From Ostrinia nubilalis (taxonomy: Eukaryota; Arthropoda; Insecta; Lepidoptera; Crambidae): a DNA stretch of 64,000 bases. The position numbers were made by a program, and so were the translations under genes. The notes under the pieces are model-generated. The model did not search any database, was not told the origin of the DNA, and saw nothing but the letters and a program-made list of their open reading frames with translations. Where the stretch lies: NCBI RefSeq assembly GCF_963855985.1, contig NC_087099.1:12802001-12866000 (forward strand). The letters are read 5' to 3'. Below, in pieces: positions 9,701-19,101 of this stretch. Every line of letters begins with the position of its first letter. The stretch's first letter is position 1.

Positions 9701-11598
9701 CCTCCTCTTACTTCGTACACACCCCCATTGATCTTAAATTGTTGGGTGGGTTTCCCCACTATCCTAGTATTTAACAAGATGGTTCCATTTGTGATCGAGT
9801 TTGTACATGCCCTAACGGCAGCTGGACCATAAATATTGCTACTAGTCATGCTGTAAACTGTAATAGAGGTATTTTCCATGATATCGGTATTTGAGAATGG
9901 AAGCTCGGTGACTACGTTTGTGAACTTTAATTGTTGTGCGTCCTTATATACAACAATATGCGGCTGTTCAGTATAAGATTGTCCCACCAGCAACGGATAA
10001 TCAAGTAATTTATCATCAACTAGGTGACATTTCACACGCGCATCCACACCATCAATGTTGACATTCACTTCAACACTACCTAACGACTGAATTATGTTAT
10101 TGCCAAAACCCTTAAGCGGGGTAGAACAAGTATTGTCACACGACAACCCTAAAGTTGTTGCAATAGATTGTGAAAGTAACGTAACTTCACTGCCGAAGTC
10201 AATAAAAGATTTAAATGGGATGTCATTTACCCTACATTCCTTAATAAATTTTGAGTTGGTCCCTGACATTGAAATGCTCATTGTCTTGCGTGCGGGAACT
10301 ACACTATCATTAGTACCAACGTGTTCAGATCTAATTGTACAATTATCTGACTTGTGACCTATTCTACGACATTTCGTACATTGAATTAGTGGTTTTGGAC
10401 ATTTTAAGTATGGGTGTCCATTTTCCTTGCAGTTAAAGCAGTATAACTGTGTATTATTGCCACTAGGCTTGATTGGGCGGAGAAGGGAGCTATTCCTCGA
10501 ATCGTTAGATCTAGTTTTAAAGTTATTGCGGTCAAACGGTTGCTGGCTTTCTTTATTACTCATTAAGAATTGAAGTAACTGTTCGGGTTGCGTACAACGT
10601 AATGCATTAGCACTAGATCGCATAGTTTTATCGGTTAACCCATGTATAATACAGTCTACCGCTCGCTTGCCTTCAATGTCACACTGGTTTAACAGGGCCA
10701 ACTTTTCATAAAAATATACTTCTAGGGGTTCATTGTACCTACTCTTTCTTTTCAGCATATCCTCCAAGGATTGGCCATAATTCTGTTCGAAAGGAAAAGC
10801 ATTCAAAAGTTTTTGTTGCCACTCAGTCCAACTAAATAATATGGAATTTAAACTTTCGTACCACGTTTTAGCCAATCCTTGGAGTTTTTGCATCGCGAAA
10901 TGAATTACTGTTTTTTCATCCCAGCCGTACACCGTAGCACACTCATTCACCTTCTTAAGCCAAATATCTATGCGTTGACTCTTTGAAGAAGGGTCAAAGT
11001 CTGGCAGAATATTTTTAGAGTGTATATTGTTACTATGCATCTGAGTGGGTAGGGTGGACGGCTGAGACTGATTCTTAACGTTACTAAGTGAATTTATCAT
11101 ATTAATCACGTCCCTAGCAGAAAAAGTTGGGCTTTCTGACCTTTTAGACTTCTGAGCTGGGGCGCCATCCTCGATGAATTCTCCGATGCGTGCCCGGCGA
11201 AACTCCGAGCTGCGCGACCGGCGGGTACCCCTGCGTGCGCGTCGCTCCTCACTTTCTCGTTCTCCCCGACGTTGCTGCTCACGATGATAGTTGCGGCCGC
11301 GGCTCTCCCTTTCCGATGCCATCCGGTGCAGCTGGCTCCGTTCTCTCCGTAATTGGTCCTCCAGGTCCCGTATGCGTTGACGTTCACGTTCTAGGTCTAC
11401 ATCCTTCTTAAGTAAACTTCTGTCACGTTCCGTACTTCTCAGTCGGCTTCGGCTGCGGTGGCTTCGGCTACGGTAGCCCCGGCTTCCTCGGCGAGTATGG
11501 CTGCGACTGCGTCGCATCGATTCTCGGCTACCACCAGCTGTTTGTTTTTCAGGCGTCTTCAAACGGCGCAGCGGTGGTAATTCATCATCGTGCGGCAT
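6754..11598 (-). CDS. Gag-Pol polyprotein of LTR retrotransposon
   Basis: One 1614-residue frame encodes Gag and Pol without a frameshift. Residues about 20-60 are an Arg/Ser-rich basic tract. A retrotransposon-gag segment follows near 205-260. Two CCHC zinc knuckles (CFNCKENGHPYLKC and CTKCRRIGHKSDNC) lie near 386-420. The protease-like active site near 467 reads D-F-G-S instead of D-S/T-G. Reverse transcriptase has YIDDILIYG near 887, RNase H starts near 1037 (HTDAS), the integrase HHCC zinc site is near 1243-1280, and the DDE residues lie near 1317, 1375 and 1410. A GPY/F-type module (YIGPYRVVTVLGNDRYRL) lies near 1540. The frame ends about 1.2 kb before the 3' LTR, and no envelope is present. 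Confidence 0.93.
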   Translation of the reverse strand: MPHDDELPPLRRLKTPEKQTAGGSRESMRRSRSHTRRGSRGYRSRSHRSRSRLRSTERDRSLLKKDVDLERERQRIRDLEDQLRRERSQLHRMASERESRGRNYHREQQRRGERESEERRARRGTRRSRSSEFRRARIGEFIEDGAPAQKSKRSESPTFSARDVINMINSLSNVKNQSQPSTLPTQMHSNNIHSKNILPDFDPSSKSQRIDIWLKKVNECATVYGWDEKTVIHFAMQKLQGLAKTWYESLNSILFSWTEWQQKLLNAFPFEQNYGQSLEDMLKRKSRYNEPLEVYFYEKLALLNQCDIEGKRAVDCIIHGLTDKTMRSSANALRCTQPEQLLQFLMSNKESQQPFDRNNFKTRSNDSRNSSLLRPIKPSGNNTQLYCFNCKENGHPYLKCPKPLIQCTKCRRIGHKSDNCTIRSEHVGTNDSVVPARKTMSISMSGTNSKFIKECRVNDIPFKSFIDFGSEVTLLSQSIATTLGLSCDNTCSTPLKGFGNNIIQSLGSVEVNVNIDGVDARVKCHLVDDKLLDYPLLVGQSYTEQPHIVVYKDAQQLKFTNVVTELPFSNTDIMENTSITVYSMTSSNIYGPAAVRACTNSITNGTILLNTRIVGKPTQQFKINGGVYEVRGGKLYVYITPVSKSCQFREGVIFGRGIKVNVVKRLTRVTNDVAQTQNNVIDIEQVHIGSTISDEHKQKLLQLLREYEHCFASSLKELGCTNITEMHIELNSKRPVVYRPYRLSHKEREQVREMIGEMLEAGIVRESVSEYASPIILVRKKDGRQRLCVDYRQLNSITVKERYPMPVIEDEIARLSGQAYFVSLDMSSGYYQVPLSDDSKQLTSFVTPDGQYEFNRMPFGLANAPAVFQRMMNKVLGSARFSEATAYIDDILIYGKSVDECLERLERVLRLIEEADLKLNLSKCDFLKTKINYLGYEISSEGIRPGDKKIQSVVDFPCPTNVHAVRQFLGLVSYFRKFIRNFAALAHPLNKLLKKDAEWVWTEDQQAAFQTLKDRLVHRPILAIFDPTAVTELHTDASRVGIGGILLQKSSDGDSFQPVAYYSRQTSPEEKNFHAFELETLAVVCSLKKFRVYLLGQNFKIVTDCSALRSTFSKRDLIPRIARWWLLLQEFQCNIEYRAGTKMAHVDALSRNPTEHSYVTTETDPYPSVMQITGQDWLQTLQLGDSELNRIRNIIDSNMDIDGLKYIKDNYLIRDNKLYKCVNGDKTDLRWVVPKGARWQVCRMNHDEIGHFGIEKTLERIKKTYWFPKMSKFVKKYVQACIECAYSKKVSTNEGQLHTIPKVEVPFHTVHIDHLGPFVRSNRGNSYLLVVVDSFTKFIFIRPVRNTKTQTAIRVLEDIFYTFRNPDRIISDRGTCFTSHAFKKFCLDKGIRHVLNAVASPRSNGQVERCNRTIISSLTAQNLNFDEKVWDDKIGRVQWGMNNTRQKTTGRTPAEIMFGPSMNSELDPRMNEIVHETRENTDLTTIRESVKDRIDEEQEKQKKAYDKNRRPARIYKEGELVKITRTCFSNDGKSKKLMSPYIGPYRVVTVLGNDRYRLASIPGLSSTRNKRQTTVAADRMLPWVHVAALDVNEGNEDKDAEDNSSIASDTESNH

Positions 11599-11925
11599 TA
11601 TTCTGAAACTCGAAAACGTAAGCTATGTATTTGTCCTTTATTAAATACTTGATATCCTGTTTTCTCGAAAACGGTGCGTCCTAGCGCAAAAATAACAAAA
11701 TTTTGGCCCCCGTAGACCCCATACTGAGCACAGGTCTCATTATACAAGTTAACAAAAATGACCTTCGAATGACCTTTCAAGTTTTCTAAAAATTAAAACT
11801 GTAATAAATACCAATATTTAGTTTTAAAGTGTTATAAAATGCAAAAAGAAATGTTTTCAGCTACCTACGTAAGTAATTAAAGTGCAAAAATAAGAAATAA
11901 ATAAAAAATACTGTAAGTGGGTACA

Positions 11926-11939
11926 TGCCACTTCTGAAA
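11926..11939 (-). promoter_or_regulatory. Candidate tRNA primer-binding site
   Basis: Directly inside the 5' LTR, the element's sense strand reads TTTCAGAAGTGGCAT. The segment TCAGAAGTGG matches what is expected for the complement of a tRNA-Leu 3' end, as I recall it. The match is partial and lacks a clear TGG start, so this is tentative. Confidence 0.45.
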
Positions 11940-12265
11940 TGTAATAAAACTCACATTATTTTCCAAGTAGACTTCTATTTTCTTCAGATACTCGTTACAG
12001 GTTCCAGGCACGTCTGTCCACGACAACGGCTCCAGCAAAAGTGATTCGATTCACCATGTTTTTATCCCTCCTCAATTTAGCAGCCGGTGTTGCCAATAAA
12101 AATATTTAAGTTTTAGCCTTGTTTCCACTAGGGGGCACTTTGTGCGCACTAGTGAAAACAAGGCTTTATTCCATCGACCGTAGTTTTTAAAATTTAGCAC
12201 GGTGTTGCCAGTAATAAAAATATAAATATTCGTTCGGAAATAGATAATTTTAATGAAACCTAACA
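11940..12265 (-). repeat. LTR (5' LTR of the antisense element)
   Basis: It has the same 326-bp sequence as 5243-5568, with no difference noticed on reading. It ends taaca at 12265, followed by the CGTG target duplication. It should contain the element's promoter, firing toward lower coordinates and so away from E6. Confidence 0.92.
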
Positions 12266-12269
12266 CGTG
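12266..12269. repeat. Target-site duplication CGTG, right copy
   Basis: It matches 5239-5242. Between the two copies lies exactly one LTR-internal-LTR element. Confidence 0.85.
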
Positions 12270-12614
12270 TGGCATGTATAAAAACGGCACAACTTTTACG
12301 TCTAGTTAATATGCTGTCTTAAGCACAGAATTATCGGACAACAATCAGGTTAGATGGCTGTATATAGAAAATGTTTGTACATATTTGGCTTTACATAGTT
12401 TTGGTCTTTATAGGCTTAGTTGTTTCTTTTTATGGGAATATGTTTATTTATAATGGGAGCTTAAGAAATGAAAATAAATACTGTCAAAGTAATAATGGAG
12501 ATTTTACACTAGTACTCGTAGCTGTAGATGTAAGTAAGCTACATCGATGGCATTTTGTTTTGACTAAACATGATTTTAGTTGTAGTACTGCAGCAGAAAT
12601 TGTATTGCTTTCAG

Positions 12615-12805
12615 AGGTGCGGTTCTCGACGACTCGCTTCGGCAATCCCGTGATGATAGTGGGCGAGTACCGCTTCAACAGGTGGAGTGGCAGCAACGGG
12701 CCGCAGGTGCGGTGGACTTGCGTGAAGAACCAGCGCGGCTGCCGCGCTACTATCACCACTATTGACAACGTCATCGTCAAAGCCAAGAACTATCATACAC
12801 ACTAG
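12615..12805 (+). CDS. mod(mdg4): FLYWCH zinc-finger terminal exon E6
   Basis: The acceptor ttgctttcag ends at 12614. A frame runs open upstream to 12371, but that part is AT-rich and unlike a FLYWCH N-terminus. The 62 residues begin VRFSTTRFGNPVMIVGEYRF and end with HTH at TAG. Cysteines are spaced x6 (RWTC ... GCRATITT). The closest relative by eye is E5 on the other side of the retrotransposon. AATAAA occurs at 13090-13095. Confidence 0.9.
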
Positions 12806-12828
12806 TTCCTCTATGGTTCAGAATTCCG

Positions 12829-12980
12829 TGTCAAGCTCGCTTCCACTTGCCTGATCATTACTCTTTATCAGATGAGGGCTGGCCAAGAGATTCGGTTCTG
12901 CCTAAGTCAAGATCACTTCCACCTACTGATCGTCACTCTTCATCCGATGAGATGTAGGCCAAGAGCTTCCTTGTTGTGGT
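12829..12980. repeat. Short imperfect tandem duplication
   Basis: A roughly 70-bp unit containing cttccac-tgatca-tcactctt-atc-gatgag-ggccaagag occurs twice (about 12838-12895 and 12908-12970). It lies in the 3' flank of E6. Confidence 0.5.
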
Positions 12981-13692
12981 GATAAGACCTAATACAGCCT
13001 TTTTGCGTAAGCGTGGTGCAGCATTTACAGCATAGATATTGTGTTAAAATAGGTAGCTAAAACGTCACTGCCGCTAGTATTGGCTTAAAAATAAAGTTAG
13101 TATTTTAAAAAACTAAGATATTTATCTTTTAATTGTATTATGTCTTTTTAGTAGATCAATTCATTCAGCTCTCTTTCCTATATTATATTAACGTTGTGTG
13201 TCGTGTGTTGTGTTATTTGTGTTATTCAGCTATTTATGCTGTTATTATAATTTTCTATTGAAATAGTATCAACAATATACAAACAAACTTGAATTACTTA
13301 CAGAAGTAAATACATATTATATAAAAAAATATCGTGCTATATATTAATTAAATGTATGTACTTAAAATTTCAGTATTACCTTTACATCAGTAATTATAAT
13401 AATTATTGTTTTTAAAAGCTATGTACTTTCGGAAGTTTTTTTAATATAAACGAATATACTCTTGATGTTTGTGTGTTTTAATTTCGATGTTTTAATAAAT
13501 TGCATTTGTGTACTGTGTTGTTGTTTTGTTATTTACATGTTTATATTATTATGTAAGCACTACCATTGGCATTTCTTCATCACTAACATCACTAATAGAC
13601 GTTCAGTGGTCCACTCATAATTTTGCATAATTCTTACATGTCCCTACGTTTTCTTTGTCAGAGTTATTGTTAAATTCCATTATTGTTTTCAG
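12981..13692. other. AT-rich intron-like stretch
   Basis: No gene or well-formed repeat was recognised. The last 60 bases form the pyrimidine-rich approach to the E7 acceptor. Confidence 0.4.
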
Positions 13693-14009
13693 CAAATGAA
13701 ATGAGAGAAAATGAAATTGGAGAAAATTGTACTATAGAATATGAAACTGGAGAAAATGAAACTGAGGACAATGAAACTGAGGACAATGAAACTGAGGACA
13801 ATGAAACTGAGGTCTTAGAGGCGGTGTTTACGACGTCCCGTTATGGCAAACCGGTGATCCAGATCGGGAACTACCGGTTCAACAAGTGGTCCGGGAGTAA
13901 AGGTCGCCGCGCTCGATGGGTGTGCGTCAAGACCTGCTATGGCTGCCGCGCCAAGATCATCACCATGGATGACGAGATTGTCAACTTGTCCGATTCTCAT
14001 AACCATTAG
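13693..14009 (+). CDS. mod(mdg4): FLYWCH terminal exon E7 with acidic repeat extension
   Basis: The acceptor tgttttcag ends at 13692. The exon gives 104 residues, the longest FLYWCH exon here. About 40 residues precede the finger and are rich in Asn, Glu, Thr and Asp, with a five-residue unit N-E-T-E-D repeated three times and a further N-E-T-E. The finger is canonical: VFTTSRYGKPVIQIGNYRF, RWVC, x6, CRAKIIT, HNH, TAG. The acidic linker is encoded by near-identical gaaactgaggacaat units, so it grew by microsatellite-like expansion. It could act as a flexible spacer or acidic interaction surface; that is speculation. Confidence 0.87.
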
Positions 14010-14092
14010 TTTATAAAAAAATATTGTTAGTGTGTTAAGCCTTTCTTCAGATTATTGAAGCTTGAGTAGGTTAATTTTAATAATTATATTGA

Positions 14093-14327
14093 ACTAGCTT
14101 TCTGCCCGCGGCTTCGCCCGCGTGGAATTTTGTCTGTCACAGAAAAACTTTATCGCGCGCGTCCCTGTTTCAAAAACCGGGATAAAAACTATCCTATGTC
14201 CATTCCCGGGACTCAAACTATGTCCCTGCCAAATTTCATCGAAATCGGTTGCGAAGTTTAAGCGGGAAAGCGTAACAGACAGACAGACAGACAGAGTTAC
14301 TTTCGCATTTATAATATTAGTTGGGAT
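14093..14327 (+). mobile_element. SINE-like dispersed repeat with GACA microsatellite
   Basis: It begins actagctttctgcccgcgg and ends with a (cagacaga)n tract and ttcgcatttataatattagt. Copies in the opposite orientation occur at 30119-30361, 30436-30674 and 51429-51650. I recognise it as a family widespread in Lepidoptera but cannot assign its class. Confidence 0.7.
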
Positions 14328-14330
14328 TAT

Positions 14331-14444
14331 GCCCGTTTTCACCATCAATCCCTAATTTTTAAGTGACTCCTATAGTTACACATAACAGGAAATTTGTTTC
14401 CATAGGGGTCACTTAAAAATTGGGGATTGATGGTGAAAACGGGC
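14331..14444. mobile_element. Fold-back MITE, about 114 bp
   Basis: The arm gcccgttttcaccatcaatc is matched at the other end by gattgatggtgaaaacgggc, and pairing continues through the AAAATT-rich and aagtgac segments. The element is directly adjacent to the preceding repeat. Confidence 0.75.
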
Positions 14445-14582
14445 CTTAGTCACTCAATTGCAAAAACTTAAATCTCTTTTAAATATCAGTTACATTTGAT
14501 TCAATATTATTACAAATTAGTCACGTTGTCGTTAGTGACAATGTTACCAGTGTTCAATAATTCCGGACAGCCAGCTTAAGGA

Positions 14583-14729
14583 CTCTACACACCAAGCCCG
14601 ACGTCCAGTCCGGGGGTTTGGTGTCGGCGGCTTTATTTCAAAAGAATCAAGTCGACGACTTTTACTTTCTATGAGTTTTGGTAACATATCAATGTCGGTG
14701 GGTCGGCGGGTTTGATGTGTAGACAGCAT
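14583..14729. mobile_element. Possible MITE with imperfect inverted ends
   Basis: ctacacaccaagcccgac near 14585 pairs imperfectly with gtcggcgggtttgatgtgtag near 14700. The interior is not palindromic. Confidence 0.4.
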
Positions 14730-15634
14730 TAGATAATGATGCCAATTTTTCCGTTCAAACCTGATATTTTATGGAAAGCGAATGTACAAATTCAATTTGT
14801 GCATTCGTCTTTCCCATAAGAATTTATTATCCAATAATGTTACGTTGTATTCTTTAGATTTAACATTAATTTAGATCTTTTTTTAAAGTTGATTTTTGAT
14901 TTAAGCGGTTCAGCATGCTATTACAACGCCCAGTGATTCTCTTTAGTGAAAAAGTTTGTGAAAATATTACGATTCAGTGATGAACTGCAATTGCTGCAAA
15001 CTTGTTCAAGTGTCATGTATTTTTTTTTAATTAACAGAGGTGGAATTGTGTAAAGCAATCGTAATCATTTGACAGTTCATAATGTACGATTATTCTGTCC
15101 ACAATTCCACCTCAGATCTTGTGGGTTAACAGGTTTAATTAGTATTCTTTTAAGGATTAGTTAGATTACGAAATTGTGTTTGTAGGAATATTACCTTATC
15201 TAAAATTGATGTCTATTTAAAGATTTTAACTAAAATAGAGATTTGAGTGCTTGGTTTATTTCTTTCTTGACTTGAATTATGATTCGATTTGTAATCGACC
15301 CTGTATTCAAAAGGTTACGAAAGTGATTGGATATTTTTATATTTGATAATGTCAATGAATTTGTTCTAAACTTAATTCTTTTTTTATCTTTACCGTTTAG
15401 TTATACCTGCAGAATTGTGTTGCTTTCATAATAAAATAAAATCTGAATTAGATCGTTTGTTTCACTTAAAATTAATAACTGATTGTGATAATGTTATTTA
15501 TAAACGGAATATGATTCCTGAAAATAAAATCAACACTTAGGTAAGTATGTGGAAATAAGTACTTCAAGCAAGAAAGGAATCAAAAATAAATAATTTCTTT
15601 GTCAACAATTTATCGAACTACGTGACAATTTCAG
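14730..15634. other. AT-rich intron with a small hairpin
   Basis: A short inverted-repeat element at 15037-15113 has ends gaggtggaattgtg and cacaattccacctc. The remainder shows no recognisable gene and leads into the E8 acceptor. Confidence 0.5.
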
Positions 15635-15825
15635 ATGCAGTATACACGGTGTCCACCCGTGGGAACCCATTGATTCAGATAGGTCCGTATCGGTTCAGCA
15701 AGTGGAGCGGCAGCAAGGGGTCCAAGACCAGATGGATCTGCACCAAGGACCACGGCGGCTGCCGGTCGAAGATCATCACCATAGGCGAGACCATCGTCAA
15801 GTATGACCGCGTACATAACCACTAA
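15635..15825 (+). CDS. mod(mdg4): FLYWCH zinc-finger terminal exon E8
   Basis: The acceptor caatttcag ends at 15634. It encodes 62 residues (AVYTVSTRGNPLIQIGPYRF, KWSGSKGSKTRWIC, x6, CRSKIIT, HNH, TAA). The F-S-K-W-S-G-S-K-G segment is close to the same region of E7, which suggests they are tandem sisters. Confidence 0.9.
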
Positions 15826-15914
15826 CCTTCGGCTTTTATACATCAAGGGGCTAAGCTACCGCCGACCGATCATATCAATGATAGGATAGCGGATAGAGAC
15901 ACTGTTTGTGACTA

Positions 15915-16160
15915 GCGTTGCCATCCGTCCAGGTTTTCCCGGATTTGTCCTAGTTTAGAGGGCGTCTTGGGTGCGTCCGACCGGGGTTTCATTTATAGTC
16001 CGGGTTTAAAATATTAGTGGTCTTAGGCCGATGCCGGGCGATGCTACCAAGTTTAAAAAAAAAACATGTTGACATGTTCGGGTTCTGAGCTCTAAAATCC
16101 CGAATTTTACCGCGTCTTGTCCTAGTTGCCAAATTTTAGAGACGGCAACCCTTTTGTGAC
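15915..16160. mobile_element. Degenerate element, possibly hAT-related
   Basis: Ends resembling gttgccatc and gacggcaac, and the internal ccggatttgtcctag / ccgggttta phrases, recall the better-bounded element at 34642-34972. Boundaries are unclear. Confidence 0.35.
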
Positions 16161-16534
16161 CACTGTGCCTTTTTTGGCCACTTAAGATGGATTTACTCAC
16201 TATCACAGTACCTATTTTGATACAGGGTACGCTACACTACTAAACATCTGCGCTTAGGTACGTTGGAAAACTTCTGGAAAACTGGAGCAATCTACACTTA
16301 TTAGACGTACTTACGTCGGGTAGAGCAATTCGTTAAATCGTTCAAATGTACTTCATGATCTTTCTTATCGGGCTGATTGTCGAACTTGACATGCTAGTTT
16401 TATTGTCGAGTGGTAATCGTAAAGCTTTATTGAATTTTTATATGTAAAGTAATACATTTGTTGATTATTATCTATTTTGTAGTATTTATTTATGGTATGA
16501 AATAATACAAACCATCATTATCTTTTCAATGGCA

Positions 16535-16737
16535 GCAGTTTTAAATTATACATCCTTTTTTTCGATCCGTGATCAAAGAAATATCTCTGTATTTCCTTCG
16601 GGAAACCAGTGATTACGATCGGATTACTTTTTTGCCCACAAGTGCAATAAAGGCTCTCGGGCCCGATGGCTGTGCGGGAACCCCAGTATCGCTGCAAGGC
16701 TCGGATCATCACGGTGAACAGTAGTCGTAGTTAGTAA
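16535..16737 (+). pseudogene. Frameshifted FLYWCH exon relic
   Basis: Pieces of a FLYWCH exon survive in different frames: G-K-P-V-I-T-I-G near 16600, C-N-K-G-S-R-A-R-W-L-C-G-N-P near 16645, and C-K-A-R-I-I-T-V-N near 16695. At least two indels separate them, and the C-terminal H-x-H is gone. It lies between E8 and E9 and resembles that neighbourhood. Confidence 0.75.
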
Positions 16738-17021
16738 ATTTATTTTGCAATTACATACCTATTGTATGTATGTTATGTTTTTACTCTCACAGGCCTTTCG
16801 TAACTGAGGACCGGTATAAATTGTCAAATAAAAAAATAAAATACAATTTCGTTTATCTCTACCTGTTGACAGTTTTAATAGAAATGAAATGACGTCATAA
16901 TTTAGGACTGTGTCATATGTTGAAAAAAAGTAGGTACCTAATGTAAATACATATCAATTTCTATACCAATCTCGCTTTGATACGTATCAGGAATATTTTA
17001 AGAACTGTCTATATTCCGCAG

Positions 17022-17212
17022 AGCCCAGATTCACTACTTCCCGGTTTGGAAAACCGGTGATCGAAATCGGCAAATACCGGTTTAATAAAAAGAGTGATTG
17101 CAAGGGTCCACGGGCGAGGTGGGTGTGCACCAGAACTCATCGCAATTGCTCCGCGAAGATACTCACGATAAATGATACAATTATCTCTATTAATAATGTT
17201 CATAACCATTAA
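17022..17212 (+). CDS. mod(mdg4): FLYWCH zinc-finger terminal exon E9
   Basis: The acceptor attccgcag ends at 17021; an overlapping gag two bases later would break the phase. The 62 residues run PRFTTSRFGKPVIEIGKYRF, RWVC, x6, CSAKILT, and HNH at TAA. Ser replaces the usual Arg or Lys after the second cysteine. It groups with E10 and E11 by the G-K-P-V-I-E-I-G phrase and the K-K/D-C region. Confidence 0.88.
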
Positions 17213-17335
17213 AATTTAAACGTTTTCGTGAGTTTTCTAATTTCAACCTTTGCATCTCAAAATGTCAATCAATCAATCATCTTTTATTTTTATGCTTTGC
17301 TTAGATCAAACTTTTATGATGCTTGCTTTTTCCAG

Positions 17336-17532
17336 ATACCGTTATTTACGGCGTGTCACGGTGCGGAAAACCAGTGATTGAAATCGGTCGGTACCGGTAT
17401 AATAAAAAGGACCGCCCTAAAGGCCCGCGGGCTCGCTGGCATTGCGTTAAGGAGCGCTCCAACCAGTGCCGAGCCAAGCTTATCACTATCGATGACGTCA
17501 TCATTAAATACGAAAACGAACATAATCACTAA
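17336..17532 (+). CDS. mod(mdg4): FLYWCH zinc-finger terminal exon E10
   Basis: The acceptor ctttttccag ends at 17335. It has 64 residues: TVIYGVSRCGKPVIEIGRYR, KGPRARWHC, x7, CRAKLITIDDVIIKYENEHN and a final H before TAA. A Cys replaces Phe or Tyr before the first Gly (S-R-C-G). The cysteine spacing of seven and the E-N-E-H-N/S-H tail are shared with E11, so E10, E11 and the relic between them form a tandem family. Confidence 0.9.
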
Positions 17533-17784
17533 ATCACTATTAAAACTCGGTCGTTGTTCAATTGTTCGTGGCACAAATGCGTTTTTAAATAAAATTAATT
17601 GGTTACAAACATGACATTCCAAAAAATTAAAAACATATTAGTACGATAAATAAAAGTTAAAATTAAAATCCAAACTCGTATGTTATAAAAATACTTATAC
17701 AGGAGCACTATGTTATTAAATCATACATTTTAATTCGAAAATTGTGTAGGTATTTTTAGGTCCATTTCGCTTTAATATTTTGCA

Positions 17785-17945
17785 GATGATTCAAATCGGC
17801 AAATACTAAGTACTTTTTATTAAAAAGACGTCTTGCAAATGTCCACGAGCTAGATGGTCATGCGACAAAAAACAAGACAAAAGCCGCGCGAAGATACATT
17901 CGAAGAATGTTTGAACAATTTTGTGCATTGATAGTAAAAACTATT
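17785..17945 (+). pseudogene. Truncated FLYWCH exon relic
   Basis: After a tttgcag-like site, M-I-Q-I-G-K-Y remains, followed at once by a stop codon. In another frame K-K-T-S-C-K-C-P-R-A-R-W-S-C survives, then S-R-A-K-I-H. The first 12 or so residues and the HNH end are missing. It lies between sister exons E10 and E11. Confidence 0.75.
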
Positions 17946-18071
17946 ATAAAAAATTTGAAAATTTGCATGAGTTTTGTAATTTTAATCATTGTGACTCTGC
18001 TAACTCTACTCTAAATACGTTATTATTTTTATTCCTCGCCTAGATCCAAGAATGGTGTTTCGTTTTTCCAG

Positions 18072-18268
18072 GTCCCATATTTTCCGTGTCTCGGTGCGGA
18101 AAACCGGTAATTCAGATAGGTCATCACCGGTATAATAGAAAGGACTGCCCTAAAGGCCCGCGGGCGCGCTGGTATTGCGTGAAGGAGCGGTACAAGCAGT
18201 GCCGAGCCAAGCTCATCACCGTCGATGACGTCATTGTTAAATACGAAAACGAACATAGCCATGACTGA
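18072..18268 (+). CDS. mod(mdg4): FLYWCH zinc-finger terminal exon E11
   Basis: The acceptor gtttttccag ends at 18071. It encodes 64 residues (PIFSVSRCGKPVIQIGHHRY, RWYC, x7, CRAKLITVDDVIVKYENEHS, then H-D and TGA). It is very close to E10, including S-R-C-G and the K-E-R-x-x-Q-C loop. The terminal pair is HSH followed by Asp. Confidence 0.9.
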
Positions 18269-18909
18269 ACTTTGACCTATTCTTACAGACATTTTATAAA
18301 AATGCTAGATAAAGCGTTTATTTATATTCGTTGTCGGCTCCCGGGCTAGATCTTTTTAATGTTGAGATTAGTTGATTTTCTGTTAGAGGTTGATAAAATG
18401 GTTGATAATTTTGTTCGAAATCTGAGATGCAGTGGCTACTGTTCTTGCGTAATATTTACTTACTAATATTTAATATGAAATTAAAAAAATCTGTAATTGA
18501 GGTCTGAACATTCGTAAGTTTCATATCGCCAAAATCATACAACAGTAAATGATTTACGTTAGGTTTAGGTTTTTTAAATGTTAATTAATCAAAGACATAC
18601 AAAGTTAAGTAATAATACAGTTGAATGTTGTTGATATATTTTTTAATAAAAATATTTAGGTGTATGTAACTGCAACGTCCTTATTTACTTTGTTGTTACT
18701 TTTCTATGCTATTATACGATTCTACAGATCAACGCTCTTGGTTTTCATTGGTACATTCCTCGACTTCCACACAGTCCACTCCATAACAAAGGTAATTTTA
18801 TTTGGACAGCACGTCAAACTATAAAATACTTATGAATATTGGAGCTATTGGGAATCTTTCATGTGCAGCTAACTTTATCACTTACAACAATATCTATATT
18901 TGGCGTTCA
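18269..18909. other. AT-rich intron-like stretch
   Basis: No gene or clear repeat was recognised. A 64-codon frame at 18839 overlaps the LINE tail that follows and looks spurious. Confidence 0.4.
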
Positions 18910-19065
18910 TCGTCATCATCATTATCATTTCAGCCAGACCTATGTTACTGCTGAACATAGATCTCCCCCAAAGAATTCGATATTGGCCGGTTGGTGGCGG
19001 CCTGCATCTAGCGCCTTCCAGCTACCTTTATGAAGTTCTCCGTCCGCCTTTATTCGGTCCACCTT
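18910..19065 (-). mobile_element. RTE-like LINE 3' tail fragment
   Basis: The run tcatcatcattatcatttca followed by cccaaagaattcg and ggcggcctgcatctagcgcc matches the reverse complement of the LINE tail that elsewhere here encodes GRPPTRWTDDLVKVAG. It is degenerate. Confidence 0.6.
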
Positions 19066-19101
19066 AATTTACACCTTTACGTACTCTTACATGTATTTCA
19101 G

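Larger units (their letters stand above)
5243..12265 (-). mobile_element. Complete Ty3/gypsy-type LTR retrotransposon
   Basis: The 7.0-kb element has two 326-bp LTRs that appear identical by eye, TG...CA LTR ends, a CGTG target duplication, one long gag-pol frame and no envelope frame. It is antisense to the FLYWCH exons and sits between E5 and E6. LTR identity plus an uninterrupted 1614-codon frame indicates a young insertion. Integrase and reverse transcriptase motifs suggest the micropia/mdg3 part of Ty3/gypsy, but the subgroup is a guess from memory of motifs. Confidence 0.93.

Noticed and set aside
11106..11387. A 93-codon - strand frame overlapping the 5' part of gag.
   Set aside because: It is an alternative frame of the Arg/Ser-rich gag region with no recognisable domain. 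An overlapping accessory gene cannot be excluded but has no support.
7268..11411. Several + strand frames within the retrotransposon.
   Set aside because: They are shadows of the 1614-codon - strand gag-pol frame.
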